Below are positions 45,769 through 55,461 of a stretch of DNA of 64,000 nucleotides, piece by piece. The notes beneath the pieces were generated by a model. That model was not told the DNA's origin, made no database searches, and saw only the letters and a program-made list of their open reading frames with translations. Position 1 is the stretch's first letter, and every line of letters starts with the position of its first letter. Made by a program: the position numbers and the translations under genes. This DNA is from Pseudoxanthomonas koreensis. Lineage in GTDB: Bacteria; Pseudomonadota; Gammaproteobacteria; Xanthomonadales; Xanthomonadaceae. The stretch is taken from contig NZ_PDWM01000005.1 in assembly GCF_010093225.1 (NCBI RefSeq), forward strand, positions 1-64,000, in the 5' to 3' direction.

Positions 45769-47007
45769 ATGAGCCACCGTCGAGTCGTCGTCACCGGCAT
45801 GGGCGCGGTCACGCCGCTGGGCAACGACCTGGCCAGCACCTGGGACGGCATCGTCAACGGCCGCTCGGGCATCGGCCCGGTCACCCACTTCGATGCGTCC
45901 GCGTTCACCACCCGGATTGCCGGCGAGATCCGCGATTTCGATCCCACCGTCTTCGTGCCGCCCAAGGACGCGAAGAAGATGGAGCCGTTCATCCACTACG
46001 GGCTGGCGGCCTCGTTCATGGCCCTGGACGACTCCGGGCTGGCGATCGACGAGTCCAACGCCGAGCGCGTGGGCGCGATCCTCGGTTCGGGCATCGGCGG
46101 CATCCTCGGCATCGAGGAGCAGACCGCCAAGTATCTCGAGGGCGGCCCGCGCAAGATTTCGCCGTTCTACGTGCCCAGCACCATCATCAACATGCTGCCG
46201 GGGCAGCTGAGCATCATCCGCGGGCTGAAGGGGCCGAACTTCTCGGCCGTGTCCGCCTGCGCGACTTCCAACCATTCCATCGGCACCGCGCTGCGCATGA
46301 TCCAGCACGGCGACGCCGACGTGATGGTCGCCGGCGGCGCCGAACGCGGCTCCTCGCCGACCTCGATGGGCGGCTTCTGCTCGATGAAGGCGATGTCCAC
46401 CCGCAACGACGACCCCACCGCCGCCTCGCGGCCGTGGGACGCCGGGCGCGACGGCTTCGTCCTGGGCGACGGCGCCGGCGTGCTGGTGCTGGAGGAGTAC
46501 GAGCATGCGAAGGCCCGCGGCGCGCGGATCTACGCCGAGCTGGTCGGCTTCGGCGCCAGCGCCGACGCCAGCCACATGACTGCGCCCAGCGAGGACGGCG
46601 ACGGCGCCGCGCGCTGCATGGCCGCCGCGCTGCGCGACGCGAAGCTCGATCCGTCCGCGGTCGACTACCTCAACGCGCACGGCACCTCCACGCCGCTGGG
46701 CGACCTGGCCGAGACCCTGGCGATGAAACGCGCCTTCGGCGAGCACGCCTACCGGATGATGGTCAGCTCGACCAAGTCGATGACCGGGCACCTGCTCGGC
46801 GCGGCCGGTGGCGTCGAGGCGATCTTCTCGGTGCTGGCGATCCACCACGGCATCGTCCCGCCGACCATCAACCTGGAGAACCCGGGCGAAGGCTGCGACC
46901 TGGATTACGTGCCGAACGTGGCGCGCCAGGCGAAGGTCGACGTGGCCATGTCCAACGGCTTCGGCTTCGGCGGCACCAACGGCACGCTGGTGTTCCGCAG
47001 GATCTGA
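45769..47007 (+). CDS. fabF: Beta-ketoacyl-ACP synthase II
   Basis: 412 residues. Elongating condensing enzyme with the Cys-His-His triad: Cys164 (SACATSNH), His304 (NAHGTSTPLGD) and His341 (TKSMTGHLLGAAGG). The start ATG 45769 has CAGGAG seven bases upstream. It follows acpP in the canonical order. Nothing notable is visible in the 162-base gap to pabB. Confidence 0.97.
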   Translation: MSHRRVVVTGMGAVTPLGNDLASTWDGIVNGRSGIGPVTHFDASAFTTRIAGEIRDFDPTVFVPPKDAKKMEPFIHYGLAASFMALDDSGLAIDESNAERVGAILGSGIGGILGIEEQTAKYLEGGPRKISPFYVPSTIINMLPGQLSIIRGLKGPNFSAVSACATSNHSIGTALRMIQHGDADVMVAGGAERGSSPTSMGGFCSMKAMSTRNDDPTAASRPWDAGRDGFVLGDGAGVLVLEEYEHAKARGARIYAELVGFGASADASHMTAPSEDGDGAARCMAAALRDAKLDPSAVDYLNAHGTSTPLGDLAETLAMKRAFGEHAYRMMVSSTKSMTGHLLGAAGGVEAIFSVLAIHHGIVPPTINLENPGEGCDLDYVPNVARQAKVDVAMSNGFGFGGTNGTLVFRRI

Positions 47008-47169
47008 GTCGACGCCGACGGCAGCGCCGGTGGTACCGGCGCGACCGTGACCCGGGGCCGGGCCGTCCCGCGCCGCGCGACTGCGCGCCGCCGGGAAGCG
47101 GTGCCGGCCCCGCGCCTTCCCGCAGCGGGCCGCTGCACCGTCGGCCGCGCCGGCCCATCGAAGGACTCC

Positions 47170-48525
47170 ATGCTCCGCACCCATCCGCTCCCCGCCGACA
47201 CCGATCTGCTCGCGCTGCACCGGTTGGCGCCGGCGCGCTGGCCGCTGCTGCTGGAGTCGGTGGCCTCCGGTACGGTGCACGGGCGCTGGGACCTGCTGCT
47301 GCGCACCGAGGGCAGCGGGCTGCGGCTGGATGCGGACGGCGTCACCCGCGACCTGGACGGCGCGTTGCAGGCGGGGAGCTTCCTCGACGCACTCGATACG
47401 CGTTGGCGGCAGGCGCGCATCGACGTCGAAGAGCCGCGCTGGCCGTTCCGTGGCGGCTGGGCGCTGCTGCTGGACTACGAACTGGCGATGCAGGTCGAGC
47501 CGGTGCTGCGGCTGCCGCTGCGCGCTGGTGGCCGCCCGCAGGCGCTGGCGCTGCGCTGCCCGGCGGCGGTGCTGCGCGACCGCGCGAGCGGCGAATGCGG
47601 GGCCCTGGCCGAGGACGGACACGCGCACCTGCTGCCGGCGATCCTCGACGACATCGCCGCATCGCGGACATTGCCGCCGCTGCCGGCGTGGCAGCCGCCA
47701 CGCGCGGTCGAGGAGGACGAACCGCAGCGCTTCCTCGATGGCGTGGAACGCATCCTCGATTACCTGCGCGCCGGCGACGTGTTCCAGGTCAACCTCTCGC
47801 GCGCCTGGCGCGCGCGCTTCGACGCGCCGCTGGATCCGGCCGCGCTGTACGCACGCCTGCGCCAGGCCAACCCGGCGCCGTTCGCGGGCCTGTTCGCCGG
47901 CGACGGCTGGGCGGTGGCCAGTTCCTCGCCGGAGCGGCTGGTCTCGGTGCGCGGACGCGTCGCCGAGACCCGGCCGATCGCCGGCACCCGCCCGCGCTTC
48001 GAAGGCGACGACGACGCGGCGCGGATCCGCGAGCTGGTCGGCCATCCCAAGGAGCGCGCCGAGCACGTGATGCTGATCGACCTGGAGCGCAACGACCTGG
48101 GCCGGGTCTGCGCGCCGGGCAGCGTGCAGGTCGACGAGCTGATGACGGTGGAAAGCTATGCCCACGTCCACCACATCGTCAGCAACGTGCGCGGGATCCT
48201 GCGCGCGGACGCCACGCCGGGGCAGGTGATCGCCGCGGTATACCCGGGCGGGACCATCACCGGCTGCCCGAAGGTGCGCTGCATGCAGATCATCGCCGAG
48301 CTGGAGAACGTGCCGCGCGGCGCCTACACCGGCGCGATCGGCTGGCTCAACCGCGACGGCGACCTGGACCTGAACATCCTGATCCGCAGCGCGGAGGTGC
48401 AGGGCGACGAAGCCGTGTTCCGCACCGGCGCCGGGATCGTCGTCGACTCGGTGCCGGAACGCGAGCTGGACGAAACCCGCGCCAAGGCCCGCGGCCTGCT
48501 GCGCGCGCTGGAACGGCCGGCGTGA
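47170..48525 (+). CDS. pabB: Aminodeoxychorismate synthase component I
   Basis: 451 residues, the PabB length. Chorismate-binding domain: FQVNLSRAWRARF, RNDLGRVC, YPGGTITGCPK and RTGAGIVVDSVPERE. The enzyme aminates chorismate to aminodeoxychorismate for folate synthesis. One oddity: the motif around residues 269-273 is PIAGT, with Ala271 where E. coli PabB has the lysine (PIKGT) that forms a covalent intermediate; PIAGT is the anthranilate-synthase form. It occupies the slot between fabF and mltG that pabC has in E. coli. Start ATG 47170. Confidence 0.88.
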   Translation: MLRTHPLPADTDLLALHRLAPARWPLLLESVASGTVHGRWDLLLRTEGSGLRLDADGVTRDLDGALQAGSFLDALDTRWRQARIDVEEPRWPFRGGWALLLDYELAMQVEPVLRLPLRAGGRPQALALRCPAAVLRDRASGECGALAEDGHAHLLPAILDDIAASRTLPPLPAWQPPRAVEEDEPQRFLDGVERILDYLRAGDVFQVNLSRAWRARFDAPLDPAALYARLRQANPAPFAGLFAGDGWAVASSSPERLVSVRGRVAETRPIAGTRPRFEGDDDAARIRELVGHPKERAEHVMLIDLERNDLGRVCAPGSVQVDELMTVESYAHVHHIVSNVRGILRADATPGQVIAAVYPGGTITGCPKVRCMQIIAELENVPRGAYTGAIGWLNRDGDLDLNILIRSAEVQGDEAVFRTGAGIVVDSVPERELDETRAKARGLLRALERPA

Positions 48526-48564
48526 GCCCCGCACCGCCCCCGTCGCTGCGATGCAGGCCCCCAC

Positions 48565-48699
48565 TGTAGGAGCCCACTTCAGGGGGCGACCCGGAAGCAT
48601 CCGCACACAGGTGCGTTCAACGCGGCCGATCCGGAGATTCCGCGTTGGGCGCGGCATGACCAGGCGCTTTCGGGTCGCCCCCTGAAGTGGGCTCCTACA
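48565..48699. repeat. 135-bp element with 29-bp perfect inverted termini, copy 2
   Basis: The ends are TGTAGGAGCCCACTTCAGGG... and its complement, identical to copy 1 (30771-30904) over the termini. The interior differs but again holds GCGTT.AACGCGG and GCGTTGGGCGCGG segments. It lies between pabB and mltG, 40 bases after the pabB stop, and interrupts an otherwise tight operon. Confidence 0.9.
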
Positions 48700-48805
48700 A
48701 TTGCTGGCCATAACATGGCCGCGCGCCGCGGGGACGCGCCTACGGGGCGCAGGACGCCCGCCCCGCCGCGGTATGCTGGGCGGCAACGTATTCGAAGAGG
48801 TGGTC

Positions 48806-49909
48806 GTGGTTGCAGGACACAAGGGCGCATTGCGCCGGGTACTGGTGGCGCTGTGCCTGCTGCTGCTCGCCGCGGCGGTGCTGGCGGGCTGGGGCTGGTC
48901 GCGCTACCAGCGCTTCGCCGATGCGCCGCTGGCCAGCGGCGCGACCGCCGACAGCGTGCGGATCGAGCGTGGCGACGGCTTCGCCGGCGTGCTCGGCCGC
49001 CTGCGCGCGGCCGGCGTCGATGCCGGCCACGACCTGGAGTGGCGCCTGCTGGCGCGGCAGATGGACGCCGCCGGCCGGCTCAAGGTCGGCGAGTACGCAC
49101 TGTCACCGGAGCTGACCCCGCGCGAACTGCTGCAGCGCATGCGCGACGGACGCGTGCTCCAGTACCGGGTGACCCTGGTCGAGGGCTGGAACATCCGCCA
49201 GTTGCGCGCCGCGCTGGCCGCGGCCGACCCGCTTGAACACGAGACCGGCGACATGGACGACGCGGCGCTGATGGCCGCGCTCGGCCACCCGGGCCAGCAC
49301 CCGGAAGGCCGCTTCCTGCCCGAGACCTACCTGTACCAGCGCGGCGACAGCGACCTGGACATCCTGCGCCGCGCCCACGCGGCGATGGAGCAGGCGCTGG
49401 CCCAGGCCTGGGAGGCGCGCGCGGCCGACGTGCCGTTGAAGTCGCCCGAGGAAGCACTGGTGCTGGCCTCGATCGTGGAGAAGGAAACCGGCCAGGCGCA
49501 CGAGCGCGCGCAGATCGCCGGCGTGTTCGCCCGCCGCCTGCAGAAGGGCATGCTGCTGCAGACCGACCCGACCGTGATCTACGGCATGGGCAGCGCCTAC
49601 GCCGGCAACATCCGCAAGCGCGACCTGACCACCGACACCCCGTACAACACCTACACCCGTGCCGGCCTGCCGCCCACGCCCATCGCCATGCCCGGCCGCG
49701 ACGCGCTGCGCGCGGCGGTGGACCCGGCGCCGGGCGACGCGCTGTACTTCGTCTCGCGCAACGACGGCAGCCACGTGTTCTCGGCCACCTACGCCGAGCA
49801 CAACGCCGCGGTCGACTGCCACCAGCGCCGGCGCAACTGCCCGCCGGGCATGCAGGCGAAGCCTGCGGCCGCCGCCAGGCGCGACGGCGAAGCGGAGGCA
49901 CCGCGATGA
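48806..49909 (+). CDS. mltG: Endolytic murein transglycosylase
   Basis: 367 residues from GTG 48806, with GAAGAGG five bases upstream. ATG 48773 in the same frame is possible, but TATGCT there looks like a -10 box. One N-terminal membrane helix (VLVALCLLLLAAAVLAGWGW) leaves the catalytic part in the periplasm. A LysM-like region is followed by the YceG domain with the catalytic glutamate in ASIVEKETGQ, then LQTDPTVIYGMG and YNTYTRAGLPPTPIAMPG. It cuts nascent glycan strands and so sets their length. It overlaps tmk by ATGA. Confidence 0.93.
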   Translation: MVAGHKGALRRVLVALCLLLLAAAVLAGWGWSRYQRFADAPLASGATADSVRIERGDGFAGVLGRLRAAGVDAGHDLEWRLLARQMDAAGRLKVGEYALSPELTPRELLQRMRDGRVLQYRVTLVEGWNIRQLRAALAAADPLEHETGDMDDAALMAALGHPGQHPEGRFLPETYLYQRGDSDLDILRRAHAAMEQALAQAWEARAADVPLKSPEEALVLASIVEKETGQAHERAQIAGVFARRLQKGMLLQTDPTVIYGMGSAYAGNIRKRDLTTDTPYNTYTRAGLPPTPIAMPGRDALRAAVDPAPGDALYFVSRNDGSHVFSATYAEHNAAVDCHQRRRNCPPGMQAKPAAAARRDGEAEAPR

Positions 49910-50595
49910 GCGCCGCGATCCTGGCCCACCCGCGTTTCATCAGCCTGGAAGGCGGCGAGGGCGCCGGCAAGAGCACCGCGATCGCCTCGCTGCGCGACAC
50001 CCTGCAGCGGCGCGGCCACGAAGTGGTGCTGACCCGCGACCCCGGCGGCACGCCGCTGGCCGAGAAGATCCGCGCGCTGATCCTCGACAACCGCCAGACC
50101 CTGCGCGGCGAGGGCGCCGAGGACGAACCGCTGTCGGCCGAGGCCGAGCTGCTGCTGGTGTTCGCCGCGCGCGCCCAACACGTGCGCGAAGTGGTGCGCC
50201 CGGCGCTGCAGCGCGGCGCCTTCGTGGTCAGCGACCGCTTCACCGATTCGAGCTACGCCTACCAGGGCGATGGCCGCGGCCTGGATCCGGCCTGGATCGC
50301 CGAGCTGGAACGGCGCGCGGTCGGCCTGCGCCCGGGCCTGACCCTGCTGCTGGACCTGGACGTGCGCGAAGGCCGCGCCCGCACCAGCGGCCGCGACCTG
50401 GGGCCGGACCGGATCGAAAGCGAGCAGGACGAGTTCTTCGAGCGCGTGCGCGCCGGTTTCCGCCGCCGCGCCGCGGCCGAGCCGGAACGCTTCCGCGTGA
50501 TCGACGCCGCGCGCCCGCCGGGCGAGGTGGGCGCGGCGGTCGCCGCCGCGCTGGAAGCCTGGCTGGACGCGGCGTGCCGGGAGCCGGCGCGGTGA
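49906..50595 (+). CDS. tmk: Thymidylate kinase
   Basis: 229 residues. The P-loop is LEGGEGAGKST (14-24). The dTMP-binding segments TRDPGGTPLAEKIR and SDRFTDSSYAYQG are present. It phosphorylates dTMP to dTDP. It overlaps mltG by four bases and holB by four bases (GTGA), so mltG-tmk-holB-pilZ is translated as one unit. Confidence 0.96.
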   Translation: MSAAILAHPRFISLEGGEGAGKSTAIASLRDTLQRRGHEVVLTRDPGGTPLAEKIRALILDNRQTLRGEGAEDEPLSAEAELLLVFAARAQHVREVVRPALQRGAFVVSDRFTDSSYAYQGDGRGLDPAWIAELERRAVGLRPGLTLLLDLDVREGRARTSGRDLGPDRIESEQDEFFERVRAGFRRRAAAEPERFRVIDAARPPGEVGAAVAAALEAWLDAACREPAR

Positions 50596-51650
50596 CCACC
50601 GTGCTGGCGCCGTGGCAGCAGCGGGTGTTCGAGCAGGCGGTGGCCGCGCTGGATGCCGGCCGCATGGGCCACGCGCTGCTGTTCTGCGGCCCGGCCGGGC
50701 TGGGCAAGCGCGCCGTGGCCGAGGCCCTGGCCGGCTATGTCCTGTGCCAGGCGCCGGCGGCACCGGGGCAGCGCTGCGGCCAGTGCCGCAGTTGCCAGTT
50801 GTTCGCCGCGCGCTCGCAGCGCGAGCCGCTGGAAACCCGGCCGGACGGTTCGCCGGCCCAGCCGGAGGGCCACAGCGCGCACCCGGACCTGCTGCTGGTC
50901 GGCTACGAATGGCGGCTCAGGCCCGGCCCGCCGCGGATGCGCACCGAGATCGTGATCGACCAGATCCGCGAACTGTCCGAACGGCTGGAGATGTCGGCGG
51001 AATTCGGCCGGCGCGTGGCCCTGGTCGAGCCGGCCGACGCGGTGAACAACGCCGCCTGGAACGCGGTCCTCAAGACCCTGGAGGAGCCACTGCCGGGGCG
51101 CTACCTGTGGCTGGTCGCCTCGCAGCCGGCACGCCTGCCGGCGACCATCCGCAGCCGCTGCCAGCGGCTGGAGTTCCGCCTGCCGCCGCGCGCCGAGGCG
51201 CCGGCCTGGCTGCAGGCGCGCGGGCCCGCGGCCGCCGCCGCGGAGGAAGCGCTGGACGCGGCGCGCGGCAACCCCGGCCTGGCCGCGGAATGGCTGCGCG
51301 GCGAAGGCCTGGCCCTGCACCGCGAGGTCGCCGCCGACCTGGAGGCGCTCGAGTCCGGCCGCGCCGATCCGCTGGAGGCGGCGCTGCGCTGGGCCGGCGA
51401 CGAACAGGCCAGCGAGCGCCTGCGCCATGCCGCCGAACATGCGATCGAACGCGCGCGTGCGCTGGCCGGGGCGGCCGGCTTGACCGATCCGGAGCGATTG
51501 CACAAGCTGGCGGCCTGGTTCGACGCCGCCAACCGTGCCCGCGAGCTGCTGCGCAGCACGGTGCGCGCCGACCTGGTGATGGCGGACCTCCTGCTGGCCT
51601 GGCGCGACGACGCGCGGGCGCAGGTGGCGGGCAAAAGGGAGAACCGATGA
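50592..51650 (+). CDS. holB: DNA polymerase III delta prime subunit
   Basis: 352 residues from GTG 50592. Clamp-loader stator subunit. The P-loop-like GPAGLGKRAVAEAL is degenerate at the end, as delta prime does not hydrolyse ATP. The zinc cysteines are in CQAPAAPGQRCGQCRSC, and WNAVLKTLEEPLPGRYLWLVAS and IRSRCQRLEF are conserved. A stretch of about 45 residues after the zinc site is longer than in E. coli. It overlaps pilZ by ATGA. Confidence 0.94.
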   Translation: MTTVLAPWQQRVFEQAVAALDAGRMGHALLFCGPAGLGKRAVAEALAGYVLCQAPAAPGQRCGQCRSCQLFAARSQREPLETRPDGSPAQPEGHSAHPDLLLVGYEWRLRPGPPRMRTEIVIDQIRELSERLEMSAEFGRRVALVEPADAVNNAAWNAVLKTLEEPLPGRYLWLVASQPARLPATIRSRCQRLEFRLPPRAEAPAWLQARGPAAAAAEEALDAARGNPGLAAEWLRGEGLALHREVAADLEALESGRADPLEAALRWAGDEQASERLRHAAEHAIERARALAGAAGLTDPERLHKLAAWFDAANRARELLRSTVRADLVMADLLLAWRDDARAQVAGKRENR

Positions 51651-52000
51651 GTGCTGCGAGCGGACGCCAGGGCATCCTGTCACTGGCGGTGAAGGACAAG
51701 GCGGCGCTGTACAACGCGTACATGCCGTATATCCGCCACGGCGGCATCTTCGTGCCGACGCCCAAGCGCTATTTCCTCGGCGACGAGGTGTTCCTGCTGC
51801 TGACCCTGCCCGATTCCAGCGACCGCCTGCCGATCGCCGGCAAGGTGGTGTGGGTGACCCCGGCCGGCGCGCAGGGCAACCGCAACGCCGGCATCGGCGT
51901 GCAGTTCCCCGAGGGGGCCGAGGGCGAGATGGTCAAGGGCCGGATCGAGACCCTGCTGGCCGGCACCCTCAACGCCGACAAGCCGACCCAGACCATGTGA
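51647..52000 (+). CDS. pilZ: Type IV pilus PilZ-domain protein
   Basis: 117 residues. PilZ domain: IRHGGIFVPTPKRYFLGDEV, LPIAGKVVWVTPAGAQG and GIGVQFPE. Unlike c-di-GMP-binding PilZ proteins, it lacks the RxxxR motif at the N-terminus, as does founder PilZ of P. aeruginosa and Xanthomonas, which acts through PilB and FimX in pilus assembly. The place after holB is the conserved pilZ site. Confidence 0.94.
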   Translation: MSAASGRQGILSLAVKDKAALYNAYMPYIRHGGIFVPTPKRYFLGDEVFLLLTLPDSSDRLPIAGKVVWVTPAGAQGNRNAGIGVQFPEGAEGEMVKGRIETLLAGTLNADKPTQTM

Positions 52001-52062
52001 GTGCCAATGCCGGCCGCGGCCGGCATGGCAGACTTGGCCCGGACGATTCCGGGAGGGGCGCG

Positions 52063-53124
52063 ATGCGGATTCCGAGCTTGCTGCCCGGCCTGTTGGCCGC
52101 GGCGTTCGCCTGCACGGCGGTCGCCGCCGCGCCGCTGGCCGCGAGCGGCGACGTGCCGTCGCGGCTGCGGCTGGAGAGCGCGAAGCTGCAGCTGGAGGTT
52201 TCGCCGCGGCTGGGCGGACGCGTGCTGCATTTCTCGCTGCCCGGCGCGCCCAATCTGCTGCGCACCGGCGAGGCGCTGCATTCGCAGCCGGAGCCTGCGG
52301 TGGAAGCGGATGGCGCGAACATCGGCTACCTGGGCCACGAGACCTGGGTCGGCCCGCAGTCGGCGTGGTGGAGCGACCAGGCGGTCAACCCGGCGCGACG
52401 CAAGGCCGCCGCGCCGTGGCCGCCGGACCCGTGGCTGGCGCACGCGCCGGCGAAGGTGCTCGCGCACGACGGCAGCCGGCTGCTGCTGCAGGGCGCGGCC
52501 AGCCCGGTCAGCGGCGTCCAGCTGACCCAGTCCTTCGCGATCGCGCCCGACCGCCCCGGCACCGCCGAGCTGGCGGTGGAGATGCGCAACATCCGCAAGC
52601 GGCCGGTATCGCACGACATCTGGTTCAACACCCGGGTCGCGCCGGAGACGCGCGTCTACGTGCCGGTGGCCGCCGATGGCAGCGGGGTGCGGGTGCGTTC
52701 GGACACCGGTGACGGCTTCGACGGACTGATCAGCAGCACCGCCGACGGCCTGTTCTCGCTGGAACTGCTGCCGCCGGGCGAGGGCCTGCACGGCCGCCGC
52801 GGCAAGGTGTTCATCCAGCCGCGCGCCGGCTGGATCGCCGGCTTCGCCGCCGGGCAGGCGTTCGTGATCCACTTCGAACCCCAGGCGGCGGAGGCGATCC
52901 ACCCCGAGCACGGCCAGGTGGAGCTGTACCTGGCCTGGCGCCCACGCGAGGCGGACACCGGCGTGCTCGAGCTGGAGGTGCACGCGCCGTACCTGACGCT
53001 GGCGCCGGGCGAGGCGGCGACCGCGCGCGAATGGTGGGTGGTGCGCCGCTACGACGGCCCCGACCGGCGCGACGCGCAGGTGGCCTTCCTGCAGCGGATG
53101 CTGGCGGAGGCGGGCGTCGAGTAG
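52063..53124 (+). CDS. Secreted DUF4380-type protein
   Basis: 353 residues. A signal peptide (about 1-24, LLPGLLAAAFACTAVAAAP) is followed by a beta-rich domain resembling DUF4380 and aldose-epimerase-like sandwiches: LQLEVSPRLGGRVLHFSLPG, LGHETWVGPQ and VEMRNIRKRPVSHDIW. A GGGAGGGG ribosome site precedes ATG 52063. It probably sits in the periplasm and may bind carbohydrate (inference). It follows pilZ by 62 bases but is not a usual member of that operon. Confidence 0.72.
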   Translation: MRIPSLLPGLLAAAFACTAVAAAPLAASGDVPSRLRLESAKLQLEVSPRLGGRVLHFSLPGAPNLLRTGEALHSQPEPAVEADGANIGYLGHETWVGPQSAWWSDQAVNPARRKAAAPWPPDPWLAHAPAKVLAHDGSRLLLQGAASPVSGVQLTQSFAIAPDRPGTAELAVEMRNIRKRPVSHDIWFNTRVAPETRVYVPVAADGSGVRVRSDTGDGFDGLISSTADGLFSLELLPPGEGLHGRRGKVFIQPRAGWIAGFAAGQAFVIHFEPQAAEAIHPEHGQVELYLAWRPREADTGVLELEVHAPYLTLAPGEAATAREWWVVRRYDGPDRRDAQVAFLQRMLAEAGVE

Positions 53125-53155
53125 AGCGGGGTGCCGTTCCGCGGTGGGACGGGGA

Positions 53156-55231
53156 TTACTCCGGCGGCTGGCGCAGCAGCGGGTTGTCCCAGCCCGGGCG
53201 CGGGGCGAAGCGGTCGCCGTGTCGGACCTGCAGCGCCTTCAGCCGTTCAAGCAGCGCGTCGGCGCCGGTGGCGCGGATGTGCTGGATCGGGCCGCCGCGG
53301 AACGGGGCGAAGCCGGTGCCGAAGATCACCCCGGCATCGAGCAGGTCGGCGTCGGCGACCACGCCGTCGTGCAGGCACGCCACCGCCTCGTTGAGCAGCG
53401 GCAGGACCAGGCGGTCCTCCAGGTCGGATGGCGCCTGGTAGCCGGCGGGCGCTTCGGGCTTGACCGGGCGGCTGCCCTTTTCGCCCTGTTCCCACTTGTA
53501 CAGGCCCTGGCCGTCCTTCTTGCCGCGCTTGCCGGGTTCCACCGAGGCCAGCGCCGCCGGCACCTGCAGGCCCAGGAAGGGCGACAGTTCGGCGCCCACG
53601 CCCTGGGCCACGTCCAGGCCGACGGTGTCGATCAGTTCGATCGGGCCCATCGGCATGCCGAACTTCACCGCGGCCTTGTCGATCACCACGCCCGGCACGC
53701 CCTCGGCGTACACGGTCGCCGCCTCGAGCATGTACGGGAACAGCACGCGGTTGACCAGGAAGCCGGGGGTGCCGGCGACCGGCACCGGGAACTTGTCCAG
53801 CGCCTTGCAGAACGCGGCCAGGCGGCGCACCGCCTCCGGGTCGAGGCGGTCGTGCTGGACGATCTCCACCAGCGGCATCAGCGCCACCGGGTTGAAGTAG
53901 TGCAGGCCGGCGAACCGCGCCGGCCGGGCGATGTGCTCGCGCAGTTCGTCCAGCGGGATCGAGGAAGTGTTGCTGGTGAGCAGCGCGTCGTCCTTCAGCC
54001 GCGGCTCGACCAGGTGGTAGAGGTCGCGCTTGGCTTCCGGGTTCTCGATGATCGCTTCGATCACCAGGTCCGCTTCGGCCACGCCGGTGCCGGCGAGGTC
54101 GCCCTTCAGGCGCGCGGCCACGGCGGGGCGCTTGCCCTCGTCGCGGACCTTCTTCGCGAACAGCTCCTGCGCGCGGCCAAGCGCTCCGTCGATGAAGCGC
54201 TGCTCGCGGTCCTGCAGGGTCACCTCGAAGCCCTTGTAGGCCGACCATGCGGCGATGTCGCCGCCCATCACCCCGGCACCGACCACGTGCACGTGGCGGA
54301 TGCCATGCTCCTTGCCGGCCAGGCCCTTGAGCCGCTCGGTGAGGAAGAAGATCCGGATCAGGTTGCGCGCGGTCGGCGTGCCGGCGAGCTTGACCACCGC
54401 GCGGCGCTCGGCGTCCAGCCGCGCCTGGATGCCGGCGCCGCCTGCGCGCTCCCAGGTCGAGACCAGCGCGAACGGGGCAGGGTACTGGTCCTTCTTCGCC
54501 TTGCGCGCGACCTGCCTGGCCATCTGCGGGGCGAGGATCTTCCGCGCCAGCCAGGTGTTGGTCGCCCAGCCCATGAAGCGCTGCCGGAAGGGCCGTTGCG
54601 TACCCTTCAGCGCGAGCGCGGCGGCCGCGTCCTCCAGCAGCGCCGGCTCGACCACCTTGTCGACCAGGCCGATGCCGCGCGCGGCCGATGCCGACAGCGT
54701 GCGCCCGGTCAGCATCATGTCCATCGCCGCCGGCGCGCCGACCAGGCGCGGCAGGCGCGCGCTGCCGCCCCAGCCCGGGAAGATGCCCAGCTTCACCTCG
54801 GGCAGGCCGATGCGGGTGGAAGGATCGCTGCTCGCGACCCGATAGTCGCAGGCCAGCGACAGCTCGGTGCCGCCGCCCATGCAGAAGCCGTGGATCGCCG
54901 ACACCGTGCGGCAGGGCAGTTCGGCCACCTTCTGGAACACGGCCTGGCCGCGGCGGATGGCGTCGTTGACCGTGCCCTTGCGGTCGAATTCCTGGAATTC
55001 CTTCAGGTCCGCGCCGGCGATGAAGCCCGACGCCTTGGCCGAACGGAACACCACGCCCTTCGGCGGGTCGATCGCCAGCCGTTCGACGATGTCGCCCAGC
55101 TCGATCAGCACGTCCTGGGACAGTGCGTTGACCGGCGCGCCCTGGCGGTCCAGCGCCAGCACCACCACGCCGTCATCGCGCTGCGTGGCTTGCCAGTGGC
55201 TGAATCGCAGTCCGTCGAACCCTGGGAGCAT
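53156..55231 (-). CDS. Bifunctional enoyl-CoA hydratase / 3-hydroxyacyl-CoA dehydrogenase
   Basis: 691 residues, FadB/FadJ type though somewhat shorter (FadB 729, FadJ 714). The N-terminal crotonase domain has the oxyanion-hole loop FIAGADLKEF and the catalytic glutamates in GGGTELSLACDYR and GLPEVKLGIFPG. The dehydrogenase domain starts about residue 310 with VVGAGVMGGDIAAWSA, the catalytic His in HYFNPVALMPL, and GFLVNRVLFPYM. It carries out two steps of fatty acid beta-oxidation. No thiolase partner (fadA) lies next to it. It is convergent with the DUF4380 gene. Confidence 0.92.
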   Translation of the reverse strand: MLPGFDGLRFSHWQATQRDDGVVVLALDRQGAPVNALSQDVLIELGDIVERLAIDPPKGVVFRSAKASGFIAGADLKEFQEFDRKGTVNDAIRRGQAVFQKVAELPCRTVSAIHGFCMGGGTELSLACDYRVASSDPSTRIGLPEVKLGIFPGWGGSARLPRLVGAPAAMDMMLTGRTLSASAARGIGLVDKVVEPALLEDAAAALALKGTQRPFRQRFMGWATNTWLARKILAPQMARQVARKAKKDQYPAPFALVSTWERAGGAGIQARLDAERRAVVKLAGTPTARNLIRIFFLTERLKGLAGKEHGIRHVHVVGAGVMGGDIAAWSAYKGFEVTLQDREQRFIDGALGRAQELFAKKVRDEGKRPAVAARLKGDLAGTGVAEADLVIEAIIENPEAKRDLYHLVEPRLKDDALLTSNTSSIPLDELREHIARPARFAGLHYFNPVALMPLVEIVQHDRLDPEAVRRLAAFCKALDKFPVPVAGTPGFLVNRVLFPYMLEAATVYAEGVPGVVIDKAAVKFGMPMGPIELIDTVGLDVAQGVGAELSPFLGLQVPAALASVEPGKRGKKDGQGLYKWEQGEKGSRPVKPEAPAGYQAPSDLEDRLVLPLLNEAVACLHDGVVADADLLDAGVIFGTGFAPFRGGPIQHIRATGADALLERLKALQVRHGDRFAPRPGWDNPLLRQPPE

Positions 55232-55461
55232 GGCCTGACCATCCGGTTGTGTATGGAAGGACCGCTATCATCCCGAGGTTGTTTCCGCGGCGTCAAATCC
55301 CATGGAAGGACTCATGGCGGTCGCGGACGGCGGCAGGGCCGACCATACTGGGTACGCGTTAAGGTCCTGCATGGCGCCTGCGGCCTTGCGGAGCCGGCGC
55401 CCCGGTGCCGCGGATCCGCCGCCAGCGACGCATCCCGTACAGCGGCGTTCCGCCCGCCGCT

